Shown in pieces: positions 22,708 through 34,609 of a stretch of 64,000 nucleotides of DNA. The notes under the pieces were generated by a model. The model ran no database searches and was not told where the DNA came from. It worked only from the letters and a program-made list of their open reading frames with translations. The stretch is taken from positions 558,001 to 622,000 of the forward strand of contig JAGFBZ010000934.1 of NCBI GenBank assembly GCA_018398805.1. Direction: 5' to 3'. This DNA comes from Hirundichthys speculiger (lineage: Eukaryota; Chordata; Actinopteri; Beloniformes; Exocoetidae). Position numbers and translations under genes: made by a program. The first letter of the stretch is position 1. Every line of letters starts with the position of its first letter.

Positions 22708-23710
22708 TAGTGATGGTGAGATGAAGCCCCGTGAAGCAGTGTCACACATTGGCCAGATGGTTCGAGAAATGCTACATTTCTTGCTGCTTCATATGCACAT
22801 GACACCACCTACTGGTCAGGTTTATAATCCCAGCCAGCTGAAACTTAAGATGTGATGCATTGAATTTATGTATCAGTCATGGCTCTTGCGAATGACTGTG
22901 AATAACAAAATGTGTATGACCAAATAAATGATCAAGTGCATAAAATATTGTCTGAAAGTAATCTCTGTTTAATGTTTCCCAAAGTAGTATCATAAGAACT
23001 GGGCAGACACGCGTCAAAAGGGTCGACGAGCCGGGAGTTGAACCCACGAAAACTATGTTACCTGTACGCGGTACCTGCCCTAACCACTGCACTACTGGAA
23101 CAACAGAGTTCAAGCTGGCAGAGAACAGTAAAAATTGTTTGTGGAACTACGGAGGGAGTACAATCGATATGCTTTGGACAATGACGACCATTAAAGGGGT
23201 TATTTTATGTATATTTATTCAGAAATAGCAATTTTTCCACAGTTTCTGGTTTTAACCGATTCCTTTTTTTTTTTTTTTTTCCAATCTCTCCAGCCTTGGA
23301 GAACACCCTTTCACATGGCACATTTTCATGCTGGGCTGCATAAAAATGTTTGTGCCATCATGTACAAACTATATACTGAACTACCACAAACTATATACAC
23401 GCTATCCAGATTCTAGTATCCAAGCTATCCAAACTCTCTCCACACTCTGAACTGACCGCAACTCGCCTACAAACACCCACATTTTGAATGGAGCCTGTGG
23501 CGTTTATAAAGCTGTCAAACCCCATTTCTTGAGACAAGAAATGAACCACTTCCCGAAGCAGTTACGTGGTACAGCCAGGCGGTGAAGCTTCAGACGTCAT
23601 CACTTTTGGCTCCTCCCCAAATGAAGCGACTCTTGATACGCGCTTCACGGACACGCCCCCTCATTTCTCGATACATGCTTTGGGGCTTCGCTTCACTCAT
23701 AACATCACTA
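22708..23710. mobile_element. Candidate hAT-like non-autonomous element (~1.0 kb)
   Basis: The left end reads TAGTGATGGTGAGATGAAGC. The right end on the opposite strand reads TAGTGATGTTATGAGTGAAG, followed on both sides by AAGCCCC. These inverted termini resemble hAT family ends, but an 8-bp duplication is not clear. A tRNA-like SINE (22985-23102) is nested inside. The right end abuts an L2-like reverse transcriptase fragment, suggesting insertion next to or into that LINE. No transposase frame is present. Confidence 0.5.
22985..23102 (-). mobile_element. tRNA-derived SINE head
   Basis: On the minus strand there is GTAGTGCAGTGGTTAGGGCA (A-box region, 23076-23095) and GTGGGTTCAACTCCCGG (B-box region, 23031-23047), with tRNA-like spacing. 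Acceptor stem pairing is not maintained, so it is a SINE or tRNA fossil rather than a tRNA gene. Confidence 0.55.
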
Positions 23711-24210
23711 CTGATAAGTTCCAGACTGGTTTTAAGCTGCTCCACAGCACAGAAACAGCCCTATTAAGAGTTTTAAATGACCTGCTCTAACGTGTGGATT
23801 CAGGTAACACCTATCAGCTGCGTTTGACACCGTAGATCACAACATTCTGCTATTATATCTTGAGCAGTGTGTTGGTATTAACGGTACAGTCCTGAAATGG
23901 TTCCAGTCGTACCTGTCAGAGAGCTTTTTAATAAACAGATTAGTTTAGCGGTCAAGACCAGCTTTTTTCAATGAAGACTCCTCAGTAAGGTGAAGGCCTA
24001 CCTCACTTCACAGGACTTTGAGAAAGTTACTTGTCCCTTTATTGCTCACTTTTATTAAAATTGTAGATTATTGTAATTTCCCTGTATATTGGTCTGGACC
24101 AGTCATCACTGTAAAAAATGCAGCAGTTCTCCTTCTGATGGAAAAAAAAAAAAAACAATTTGATCACATCACTCCTGTTTTAGGGCCTCCTTACACTGGC
24201 TTCCTAATTA
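23711..24210 (+). mobile_element. L2-like LINE fragment, reverse transcriptase, decayed
   Basis: Plus-strand translation shows HSTETALLRVLNDLL, then after a stop the RT motif [12 protein letters not shown] (about 23817-23850) and [18 protein letters not shown] deletion follows. The C-terminal region then resumes with KVKAYLTSQDFEKV and FDHITPVL (to about 24190). These are hallmarks of vertebrate L2-type reverse transcriptase. Stops, frame changes and loss of the catalytic YADD region mark it as dead. Confidence 0.75.
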
Positions 24211-24634
24211 GAGACACACAGAGAGTTGATTGTAGTAACAGGGACGGTCAAATTAAAATCCTCACATTTTTCATTCAAAATGCACAATACAGGATTTTCA
24301 ATCACAAACATTTGTTCATTTGAGTTGATGCCATGTTCTAACTATTATTAACATAACACAAAGATCAAACATCTTGATAGCAGATAAGCAAAGGGGTGAA
24401 CTGTGTGAAAGAGGTGACTGAAGCTCAGGAGTGGCAGTCATCTTTCAGTTCAATGCTGGCTGGTTTGATATGTCTCACCTATGAGTAGATTTAAATACAA
24501 GCTTTTCAAAAAGAATGCAACATAATTCATTTGTTCAGTGTGTAAGTGCTAGAAAAAAGGTTCTGTGAATGTTAATATTGCTGTTTTTTTGGCATGATTT
24601 AATTATTTTCCTATTAAATCCATAAATGGCTTTT

Positions 24635-25005
24635 TACATTTGTGTGAAAAAATTATTAGACCACCATTTTTTCTTCACTTTTTTGTTCATTTTAATACCT
24701 GGTACCACTAAACGTCATCATGTGACTAAAACAGACAGAAAAGAAAACACTGAATGCATAAAAGCAGTGTTTTTGGCAGTACAACGCCATAGCTATTGAT
24801 GTAAAAACTTAAGTGATTTAGGTTATAATCAAGAAAACCATGGAAAATGGTAAGATATCAGCTCTTAAATAAAACTCTTATGAGCAATCTTTGTGGTTAT
24901 CGTTATGTTTGTCCAAACAAATGTACCTTTAGTTGTACCAGGCATTAAAATGAACAAGAAACTGAAGAAAACAAGGGTGGTCTAATAATTTTTTCCATGA
25001 CTGTA
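24635..25005. mobile_element. Tc1/mariner-like MITE (~370 bp)
   Basis: Long terminal inverted repeats. The left arm contains AAAAAATTATTAGACCACCA and TTTGTTCATTTTAATACCTG. The right arm, reverse-complemented, contains AAAAAATTATTAGACCACCC and TTGTTCATTTTAATGCCTGG. Arms are about 65-70 bp, and both outer ends are TA. The interior of roughly 230 bp has no coding capacity. Confidence 0.85.
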
Positions 25006-25319
25006 GGTGCAGATGCACTTCTCAGATTCTGCAAAACCAGCATGCTTTTTCAAAGCATCCAGTAGTGATGAGCTACATCACCTCAGCTTTGTCCGTGTCA
25101 GGGTTAAAAAATGAACAACAGCTGCCAAGCAGGAGGGTCTCACACACTGGACTGTCGTTGGATGGGTCTCATCCCTGCTCCTAATGAAAGAGAATCTGCT
25201 ACCTTCTCCTGACCGCAGCTCATTCACCAATAGGCACCTGGCTGCACACCTTAAAAGTGCAGTGATTATCTTGACCCCTTTTTGCTCATCTGTCCTGAGA
25301 CCGCCCACTTCCTGGTGTT

Positions 25320-25890
25320 TCCCGGTTCTGGCTTCTTGTCATCACCGGTGCAGGTAATGTTGCAGTAGGCTGCCTGTGCACGAGCTGTTTTAGCTCACAG
25401 TACACGGCACCGTCAAAGACACGCTCAACGAATTGATCAGGGAACAAGGCTTCTGTGTTTGGGACACGATCGGGGTCACGCTCCTTCTAGCGGGGTCTCT
25501 CATTCTTGTTGCTGCCAGGAGACGAAAGCCTCCCGTAAAGCTATTTGGGAATCAGCACAACCATAACGTGTCTGCAACTCAGCACTGATGTTATCTGGAT
25601 CCTCCCGTTCAGTGCTGGGATCAAATCTCCCCAGCTTCTCCCAATCTTCCTCCAGCCACTCTGCCAGCCCGATGCCTGTCCCCAAACACGGGATACTTCC
25701 TGTCTCTGGGCACTAAAACTAGTCTCTTTGTGAGTAGTAGAAGGAGCAGTAGGAGGCACAGCAGAAATGGAGGGCACACTTCTTGGGTTGGCCATGGCCC
25801 CAACCTGTCGCTTCCTCAGCTTCTCATCTTCTGGTCTCAACTGCGCAACTAAATCCTTCAGTTCCTACAGCTCTCTCTCCACAGCTGCAC
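25320..25890 (-). mobile_element. Decayed retroelement gag pseudogene
   Basis: Minus-strand frames carry consecutive blocks of a gag-like capsid protein of the kind common in teleost LTR retroelements: an N-terminal coiled-coil-like LRPEDEKLRKR, then RLVLVPRDRKYPVF, GTGIGLAEWLEE, YGCADSQIALREAFVSWQQQ, and DQFVERV near ELKQLVHRQPTATL. The blocks are collinear but spread over different frames with at least one stop after SWQQQE, so this is a pseudogene. The same DNA read on plus gives a spurious frame with a hydrophobic stretch. The nearest family is Ty3/gypsy-like gag, from memory. No pol or paired LTR is attached. Confidence 0.7.
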
Positions 25891-26072
25891 TGTAACCAAA
25901 AAACATGGAGACCTTACAAGACCTTTCAGGGCTGCTTCGCCTTTAAACAAAATGTAAGAAAGCCACTCATATGCCTGAAAATGCTTTCTGAAAAGGCCAC
26001 AGTAAAAGTGGAAACAATGAAAGATGCAGAAAAAAAAGGAAAAAAACCTGGAGCATGTTTCCACTTTTTTTT

Positions 26073-26236
26073 TAAAAGGTTTTTTTTGTGGCTCTAATGA
26101 CAGTATAGATAGACAGGAAACCAGGCAAGAGAAAGGCTGGGGAAGACGCACAGCAAAGGGTTGGAAGGTGGGAGTCGAACCTGTGACTCCTGCAGGAGGA
26201 CTGTAGCCTCAGTAATATGGGCCACCAGCTCCAACC
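26073..26236 (-). mobile_element. tRNA-derived SINE (teleost 'GCAGCAAAGGG' type)
   Basis: The minus-strand head near 26236 reads GGTTGGAGCTGGTGGCCCAT. The B box lies in AGGTTCGACTCCCACC (26167-26182), and the body on plus shows CGCACAGCAAAGGG. It ends in an A-rich tail (T-rich on plus, about 26064-26095). The head-B-box-tail layout matches a widespread percomorph SINE family, though the identity of the originating tRNA is unclear. Confidence 0.7.
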
Positions 26237-27801
26237 TATCCACCTATCCAGCAAATCCCTAGTTTCCACTCTTAGCAAGCAAATTCTGCCGACAACATCC
26301 CATTTGAGGCAATAATGAGGGGGGATGTGGGTGTCAGGATGGAAATGATTCATTTTGGTTAACTGAAGATTTTAACTACCAAACAAGCTACCCAGTGGTT
26401 AGCATAGTGCATAGTGCTGCTCATTTAGCAGCACAGACCTGAGTGACTTGTGTTTGGTACAGATGCTGTTAAATATTTTCTTGGGTGAAGTTTCAAGGGT
26501 GTCTTTGTTTGGTTACTTAAATCTTTGGTTAATTATGTTAATCCTTTCCAACTCTTGTAGCCGTACCCCACCCTTCATATTGCCACAGTAGCACCATCTC
26601 TGTCTGAAAAACTCTATTTGGTATTTTGCATTTGATTTCTGGATGAGTAATCTATTTTATTTTTATTTTTGTAATTTTTGGGTCTTTGAAAGTCTTTTTT
26701 TTTCTTACAGCAGCACAGACAAATTAATGTGAAGAATGGAAGTATGCTGAAATTGTAAACCCTCCATCACTGTTTAAATGTTCAACTCTCACTCAAACCA
26801 TCAATTGCTCCCCTCTGTCTCTTTCTAGGTCAGAAAGATGGTGTGCCAAAGCCTTCTTCTAAAATGGCTGGTCAGATGGGCTGGACTGTCCCCTGATAGC
26901 GCCATTGCGGTGACAGGAAAGTGATTATGTATTGATCACAATCACATAGACACCGGTGTAGCTCTCTCTCCTGTCTGTGGGCGAGGATAATAGCTCATGA
27001 TCAGACATGGAGACTGACATCCCATCTCTCCAGGCAGTGCTGCCAGCACTATTTTTGGACAGTATCACCTATGTGATTGAAATGCATGTGCATGGAGGGG
27101 GAGTAACGTCAGAATTAAGGGGTGATTAGCTCCGTGAGGCAGAGTACTGTCAAACACAAAGTGCGGTGCAGCGCAGTGCTGTAGTGTAGCAGGCCAAAGC
27201 TCTTGATAACAAAGAAAATGGTTGTAACGAGGTGGAGAAAACATGCTTGTTGAGGCATCCTTTCATCCATCCATCCATCCCATCTGTCTATTCTCTCAGA
27301 GGAGGAGATGACATACATGGAGCACAGCCAGATGATATTCCCTGCAGTAGTCAATGCCAGTTTTAGATTCCCAGGCTGCAGATGGGCATTTATGGCAGCA
27401 ATGTCGATGGGCATTAAGGGGAACCCTCAAACAAATCAGCACGCTCATAAACAACTGGCATGGGTGAATTTTTTTGTCAATGCCAGAGCAGCATCAAACC
27501 TCCCACCCTTTCATTTATTACAGTTTCCAACAAGGACCCATCTAGAGCCATTTATGACTCAAACTGAATCTACTCTATATTCAGTGTTTTTAACGGGGAG
27601 CATTACAATACTGATTCATACTTACGCTAAAGGCAGGTTTCAAATGGGCTAAAAAATGCAGCCAAGGAACAGTGCAAATGTGAATGAGGAACACCCTGTG
27701 GAAGGCTGAAAAGATAAGAATATATGTCTTTATATCAATCTGTAACACACTTTTCAAAATTAGACACGGCCTAATCCAATGGGGGCCTGAGAAAGACTTA
27801 C

Positions 27802-27804
<3 letters not shown>

Positions 27805-27889
<85 letters not shown>
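27805..27889 (+). repeat. (TA)n microsatellite
   Basis: About 42 uninterrupted TA units; source of the Ile-Tyr open frames on both strands. Confidence 0.97.
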
Positions 27890-27892
<3 letters not shown>

Positions 27893-29235
27893 AAGATAAG
27901 ATATGCTTGTCAGCATCTAAGAAATTGTTTCCCCAGAGCCAGTGATGGATAAGGGACACTGCACTTTTGAAGAGTTTCGGGACGGTCACACTTAAGCACT
28001 TGCGTTGTCATTTGTATTGTACAATTACTAGTCTTCTATGAGACTGAGAGCTAAAAATCAAGGAAAAATGTTTGTGTGTGTGTGAGTTTGTGTGCTTCTT
28101 TTTATATATGTGTGTGTGTGTGTGTGAACACAGCATGTATGTGGTGTGTGCATGACATCCCCTTTTCAAGGTGTCAGTTACTAAGTCTGCTGGCTTGAAA
28201 AGCCTTTTACAGGAACGGCAATAACAAAATAATTAAAAGGGTCCTTTGTTCCCCACTGATGGCCGTGACATATGCTGCTATTTTAAAGAGTTGTGTCATT
28301 GATTCAGTTTAATTAGTTCATAGGCAATGTGTGCAACATGCAGATAGAGTTGAGGACTGGAAGTCGAGGATGGAAAATTGGGCACTTCACATGTTTAATT
28401 GCTCCCAAGGCATTTACAATGGCAAGGTAATAACAAAGAATAAGGCAGAGTATGTGGGCTAATGAACAACTTTATCATGGGTAAATGAACAAAATGTTGC
28501 CTAATTTGAGAACTCTGCCACAGGGGCAAGGGTATTTAATGTGAATTATGCTTCTTCAACACGTGCAAAAAAGAATTTGGGCATGATGCAAACCTGTGCT
28601 ATGAAATAACAATGTGGTTGGAACTTTTATCTTCCAACATCAGCATCAGGTCGAACGTATTTCTTACTGGTATATGCTAATTGCCAAACTTTGGTTATTA
28701 AGGTGTGTGGCCCAGTGTGTGCCAACATGTCTGTGTGTTTATACACAGCCCTGCCTCCCAGCAAAATGCTAAATAGTCAAGACATTTTTCTTCCTCTCTT
28801 TCTTCTTCTTCTTTTTCTTCTATTTTTTTTGCATATTTCTCTGAAGGACTGTTGCATCACATTTAATAAGAGACAAAGGCTGCATCTGGAGGTCATTGCT
28901 GAAAAACCAAGTTAAAATTCTCCCCCAGCTTTAGACGTTTCAAAGTAGCTTTACTTCAAAATATAACTTTGGATTTAGTCACTTTTCCCATATGATTTCA
29001 CTCCTGTTGTGTCCCCATTTTAAAAACTGCAAAACTCTTTGATGAAGGATGGGTACTGAATCAAAAAACTTAGATCAAGTTGAGCCATGAAGGCTGTTAT
29101 AAACTATGATAGGACTGACAGAATAAAAGGCAATATAAAATGATCATGGTCCAGAACTGAAAGGAAACACAATAAATAATATGCAGTACAGCCTGTTATG
29201 ACAGATCAATTATGTGTAATTTTGCAGCATATAGT

Positions 29236-29320
29236 CCATCTATCCTTCCATTATCTATACCCACTTATTACTCTGCAGGTTCACGGGGGTCTGCTGGAGC
29301 CCGGTCCAGCTCTCTTTGGT
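29236..29320 (-). mobile_element. Truncated CCATCC-tail SINE
   Basis: TCCATTATCTATACCCACTT followed by CTCTGCAGGTTCACGGGGGT and GTCCAGCTCTCTTTGG match the tail-proximal 85 bp of the SINE at 18645-19020. The rest is missing, and a (GT)n run follows directly. Confidence 0.75.
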
Positions 29321-29389
29321 CCAAAGTGTGTGTGTGTGTGTGTGTGTGAAATATAATGAGAATTATTTAGTTATAGTGGGATTGGTTTT

Positions 29390-30080
29390 TGGCAAACAGT
29401 CTCAGATGAACAACAACATATAGCTTTTTTCATGATGCCATAGTTAAGCAAAGTCCTGCAGGAAATGCTGAGAAGCTTAAGTAATCACTAGCTGAAGGAA
29501 ATTTGGACCAGTCTTCTTTACAACGTTGCTTCAATTCATTGAATTTTCTGGACATTCGTATTATGTACAACTCTCCTTAATGTTTCACCACAGCATCTTA
29601 ATTGGGTTGACATCTGGACTTTGACGAGGCCATTCCAAAATCTTGAGTTTTTTTTTTTTTTCAGCCATCTTATTTAGATTTGCAGGTGTCATTTCACATG
29701 ACCCAGTTTGGACCAAGCTTGAGCTGTCAGACAGGTGGCTTCAGTTTTGCCCTATAGAATACTCAGGTGTACAGATGGGATTACAGATTTGTGGTCAACT
29801 CAGTGACTGCAAGGTATCCAGGACCATCCACTCATTGTCTGTCAGTGGGTTTGAGGCTTTTCTGCTGAACTGTACTCTTCTCTTTTTTGCTGAATATGGT
29901 GCTGGACATTAGAGCAAAATCTGTGCACTTTGGTCCAATCTGTCCATAGGACATTTTTTTTCATGAGTTGGTTTGTTCAGGTTATTATTTCAATATTATT
30001 ATTGTTTTTATCTTTTTTTTTTATTTCAACCAGTTCTTTTTAGACAAAAAAGTCTTCCTGGCACTAACACACACCTAAAG
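29390..30080 (+). mobile_element. Probable DNA-transposon-derived interspersed repeat
   Basis: Contains text typical of an abundant noncoding vertebrate DNA-transposon repeat: TTTCACCACAGCATCTTAAT, then GGACTTTGACGAGGCCATTC, and later GTGCACTTTGGTCCAATCTG. I recognise the general family from teleost genomes but cannot name it securely. Terminal repeats were not identified, so the boundaries are approximate. The 89-residue frame inside has no domain. Confidence 0.4.
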
Positions 30081-30904
30081 GCTCCAGACCAGCAAACTGC
30101 AAAAGATCTGCTTTTATAAAAGTCCAACCCCCCTTATTTTTTAAAGCTGCATGTTGTGTGTGTGTGTGTGTGGTGTGTATATATATGTATATATATGTGT
30201 GTGTATATATATATATATATGTGTGTGTGTGTGAGAATCTAGGCAGCTTATATCTGTGTTAGTCATTGCTGTGTTCTACCCTCTTAAGCATTCTGTTCAA
30301 CACTTCTTGTTCAAGCAGAAAATGTGTGGTTTTCCTACTGATCTATCAAGCTCAAGCTCCTCTCAGTACGATACGATCACTCCTTCCTGCCAACCATCAG
30401 GCCACATCAGTAGGGAGAAAAAGAACAGCAGATAACTCAGTGATCTACCCAGACACAAAGAAGAAGGAGACGGTGCTGTGCAGACGGGCAGAAACATTGC
30501 TGATTCAACACGGAGGAGGAACACTGCCAGTTTTAACAAAGTGCGGCGGTCAGTTGATGCTCAGTTTAAGTGTTCATGTTTTCTTAATTATTTTCAAGGC
30601 TCTTAAAGCAGTTTTTCTCATCCCATCCTTGCGGTGTGTTTTGGAGACTGGGATAAAAACAAAGGAGTCTGATAAAATTTGAATGGTTTTCCTGTTTTTG
30701 AAGTGTTTCCTGACTTTTTTTTTTTTTTTTTTAACCTAATTTTTCTTCTAGAGTTGTTTGCTTATATTTCAAGATTGATCTGAACCAGACTATGGTATAA
30801 CTTTACTTGTTGCATGTTAAGTCATGATTTTTAAACATTGCTTATAAAAAAACAAAAAAAAAACCTTGACCCAAAGGACAGAGTTGGTGTAGTATTGCAG
30901 CCTA

Positions 30905-32990
30905 AATTCAGTTCAATTAAATTCTTAATAAAAAATACTTCATTGATCCCTGAAGGGAAATTAAATTGTTGCAGTAACTGTCATGATTCAAGCCTCTTCA
31001 GAGATCAATAAAGATGGTTATTTCTGTGTTCAGGAAGGTTCTCCTGTAGTGGTCTGTGTAGCAGCAGATCTGAAGAAGCCTCTGCATGAAGACTGTTGCT
31101 GAATGACTGTGTTGTGGAGAAGATGTTCAGGGTTGACCATGATGTTCTTCATTCTGTGAGGTATCCTCTTTAACACAATCAGCTCCAGCGGCTCCAGATC
31201 AGAGCCAGTCTTTTTCATTTTCTTCAGCTTTTTTAAGATGCTGCTCCCCCAACAGATGACTGGTGATAGGACTGAACTCTCCATAACAGACTTATAGAAG
31301 ATATGCAACATCCTGCTGCAAACACTGAAGGACCTAAGCTTCCCTAATAAATAAAGTCTGCTTTGTCTTCCTGTAAACAGCATCAGTGTTGCATTTCCAG
31401 TCCAGTCTGTTTGACTTGTTCCTGGTCCTCCTAAAGTCCACAATCATCTCCTCTGTCTTGTTAACATTTAAGATGAGATGATTGTTCCCACACCATGTCA
31501 CATAGTGGTCCACCAGTTCTCTGTACTCAGTCTCTTGTCCATCACTGATCCACCCCACAACTGCAGAGACGTCTGAGTATTTCTGCAGATGACTGACTGG
31601 TACTGGAGGTCTAAGGTGTACAGAGTGAAGAGAAATGGTGAGAGTACAGTCCCCTGTGGTGCTCCTGTGGTACTGACCACCTGCTCAGACACACATCCAT
31701 TCAGTCTCACAAACTGGTCTGTTCGCCAGGTATCAGTGACTACCTGGTGACTGTGAAGGTACGCACCTGTGTGTACTAGAGTTTTCTTTGTGGTAAAGCA
31801 GGCTGGATGGTGTTAAATGCACTGAACATGATCCTAACACTGTTTCTTGCTTTGTCCAGATGTCTGTGGGTTCGCTGAAGCGGGTGGACCAGTAAAAGGT
31901 GTGCAGGACTTTCATGATGTGGGATGTTAGAGCAACAGGTCTGTAGTCATTAGGTGGAAGTGAATGAGATCTTTTTGGTACTGGAACAAGGCAGGGTGTC
32001 TTCCACAGCACCGGGACCTTCTCCTGGCTCAGGCTGATGTTGAAGAGGTGCTGTAGAATCCCACACAGCTGGACACATGACTAATGTGGAAGATAAGACA
32101 GCTTAGATGTAATAGGGAAGTTGTGGATCAAGGGAGGGTGGGAGCTCTGTTTGGCTGGGGACAGGAGAGGAGGATGCTGAGCTTGTTTTTAAACTTTAAA
32201 GACTTCCATCTATCTGATCGTCCTTCTGCTTGAAACCTATGATCTTCCTCATTCCTGACCACACATCTCACATTATGTTCTGCTGGAAAAGTGGAGTTTA
32301 AAGTGAAGTGTTTCCTTGCCACTGCTTGGCAACTCCTGGTGATTTCATAATCCCATTTTATTATAACTTTATTTTTATTATTTCTGGAGAATCACCTCAT
32401 TATTCTGGTGGGGATGTTGCTGTCCAGACAGAAGTTACTATAATCAGTCACATACTCCGTTATGGCACTGATGTCATCTCCATGTGGCTCAGAGAGTCCT
32501 TCTCGATCTGTAGCATCAAAACACTACAATAACACTGGCAAACTCTCTAATAAGGGCGAAAACTCAAAGCTAACAGTTCAATATCCAGGCTGGAGACACG
32601 ATGTTTCACTTTAGCATGTCCTGGATTACACCATCTGTTGTTGACAAGCAGCACATTTCCAGTGCCTTTGTTTCTTCACTCCTCTTTAAATCTCTACTTG
32701 CGGGGCAGAGAGATGCTGGAGTCGGGAACGTACTCCTGCAGCCACGTCTCAGGGAAACACATTAAACCGCTTTGCCGTTACTCCAGATTTGTTCCTGTCA
32801 GCACTTCAAGCTCATCCAACTTATTAGCGAGAGATCTCACATTCCCCGTTATGAAGGAGGGAGGAGCTGGTTTAAACCTCCTCTTTCTCTCTCCTCTGCT
32901 CTGCTTCTCCTCATCAACCCATCTGGAATTTGGGGTCCCAGTTTGAACATTAATTGGCTTCTTGATATCTGGATCAGTTGCCCCCACCTG
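30905..32990 (-). mobile_element. CR1/Rex1/L2-like LINE, 5'-truncated and inactive
   Basis: Minus-strand coding remnants in order: endonuclease N-terminus with ITGNVRSLANKLDELE (32987-32778), endonuclease middle with SLDIELLALSFRPYQ (about 32500), reverse transcriptase fingers with NDYRPVALTSHIMKVL (about 31950), the palm motif GAPQGTVLSPFLFTLYT (about 31660), NNHLILNVNKTEEMIVDFRR (31490-31430), and a C-terminal region ending near 31030. The catalytic Y-[A/S]-D-D box reads YSDV (31568-31579), so the second aspartate is lost. Several frameshifts separate the blocks. The 3' end at about 30905-31170 is shared with 44690-44905, so both are copies of one family. Confidence 0.85.
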
Positions 32991-34333
32991 TAAATGACTT
33001 TTCTTGTTGCTTTAGTTGCTCATCAAACAATATCGAAACCACAATAAAAAATAATTCAAAAAGCAGCGTATTCAATGAATAAGACTTTGCTGAAAACTCA
33101 AAAACATGGAAAAAGCTAGCAAAAATTGATGGAGCTACTACAGCAAGCTGCCACTAAGCGCTGCACTGTTGTAGAACTGTGAAAATGTAACCAGTCATCC
33201 CCTCCCTCTGAGATCCCTCAACCCTCTGAGTGACAGCTTTAGCCACTGGCTACAGCGATTGGCCAATCACAAACTAATGGGTGACAGAAGCCCCCCACCT
33301 TCCACAGCACTCACCTGAATCTGGCTGTGCTGCCAGGTTTAACAGTGAGCACTTTCTAAGTAATACACGCTGTCATCTGACAGCCATCCTCGAGCGCAAA
33401 GGGGTTAAAAAGTATTCCCACAGGAATGCTGAAACGCACTCCGTATACGTGACCGGCGACTTAATGCCTCCAACAGCCGGTGAGAGTGGTGCTCTGCTGC
33501 TCTCTGACAAGCAATCAATCACAGGGAACACACAGAAAGGGAGCCGCGTGCAGCCACATAAAGAGTCAATGCAATAGACATGTAAAAATACACGCCATGG
33601 GCACGCAGCCGCCGAGCCACGCCGGCACACACACACATCACAGACACACATTAATGCACTAGTTAAAGCGCTGGCAGCCACAAATCACAGCAAGACAGAA
33701 ACACAAATACGCCGCCACTACTTAGCAAATACTAAACACACCCATAAATTCCCCAAAAGTAGGTGGTCAGGGGGTTAGGGGGGAGTGTGTGTGTGTGCAG
33801 GTTTTTTTTTTTTTTTTTTGGTATGTTGGGTGAAAATGGTGGAATGTGAATGAACACCCCCAGCAGTCTCAAGGTTTGTTTACACTCCCAGAAGTGAAGT
33901 GAAATTTTAAAGGGCTATTTCCACAGCGTGCTGGAGAGCAGATTCACCCAATTACCCAGCAGCCCCCAGTGTGACATAGTCAACCTGCTGCAGAATTGAC
34001 TGTGTGTGCGTGTGTGTGTGTTTTTGATGCAAGGCTGTGACTGTGGTAAAACCACAAACTGACTAAATCCATACAGCAGTGTAGAGAGCAGTGCAGCTGC
34101 CAGCGGTCCAGTACACAAACAGCTGGAGCAACGGACCTATGGCACAAATCAGCCACCGACATGACAGCTGGATACGAGGGTAAAACACAAAGCAGCAAGA
34201 CTGGAATTACTGATAGTTTTGAAAAAAAAAAAATCATAACTTTTAAAGGGTTTCCAGAATAAGTCAACTGGGGCTATACATTTTGATGACTTTATAAAGA
34301 AATATGGACATAGTAAATACACCCCCGCCCCCT

Positions 34334-34369
<36 letters not shown>

Positions 34370-34609
34370 CAGCCTCTGTGTGGCAGTGACTGTTCCAACC
34401 AGGCGAGGGGCTTCAGTTAACAGGACAGATATAAAGAGGAGGGCCTCGCCCACACTGGAGATTTGATCCTTTCATCTTATCAGCTTCTTTTTCAAATGAC
34501 CTTCCTGTACCGACTTTTATGCCTCTCCCCTTTATTGTCTGCTTGTGATTGGATGGCTCTTGCTCGTCTCAAATCTCTGCCACCTTTACAAATCTGCTCC
34601 TCTGCCATT

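Noticed and set aside
22985..23102. Possible tRNA gene on the minus strand (also near 26170-26236 and 18960-19020)
   Set aside because: A- and B-box-like motifs are present, but stems do not pair and the sequences continue into SINE bodies or tails, so these are SINE heads.
25405..25583. Plus-strand frame with a hydrophobic stretch (GVTLLLAGSLILVAARRRK) that looks like a small membrane protein
   Set aside because: It has no in-frame ATG, and the opposite strand carries collinear gag motifs over the same bases, so it is an antisense shadow of the gag pseudogene.
27262..27285. CATCCATCCATCCATCCC run as a possible SINE tail
   Set aside because: No adjoining SINE body is present; it is a simple repeat.
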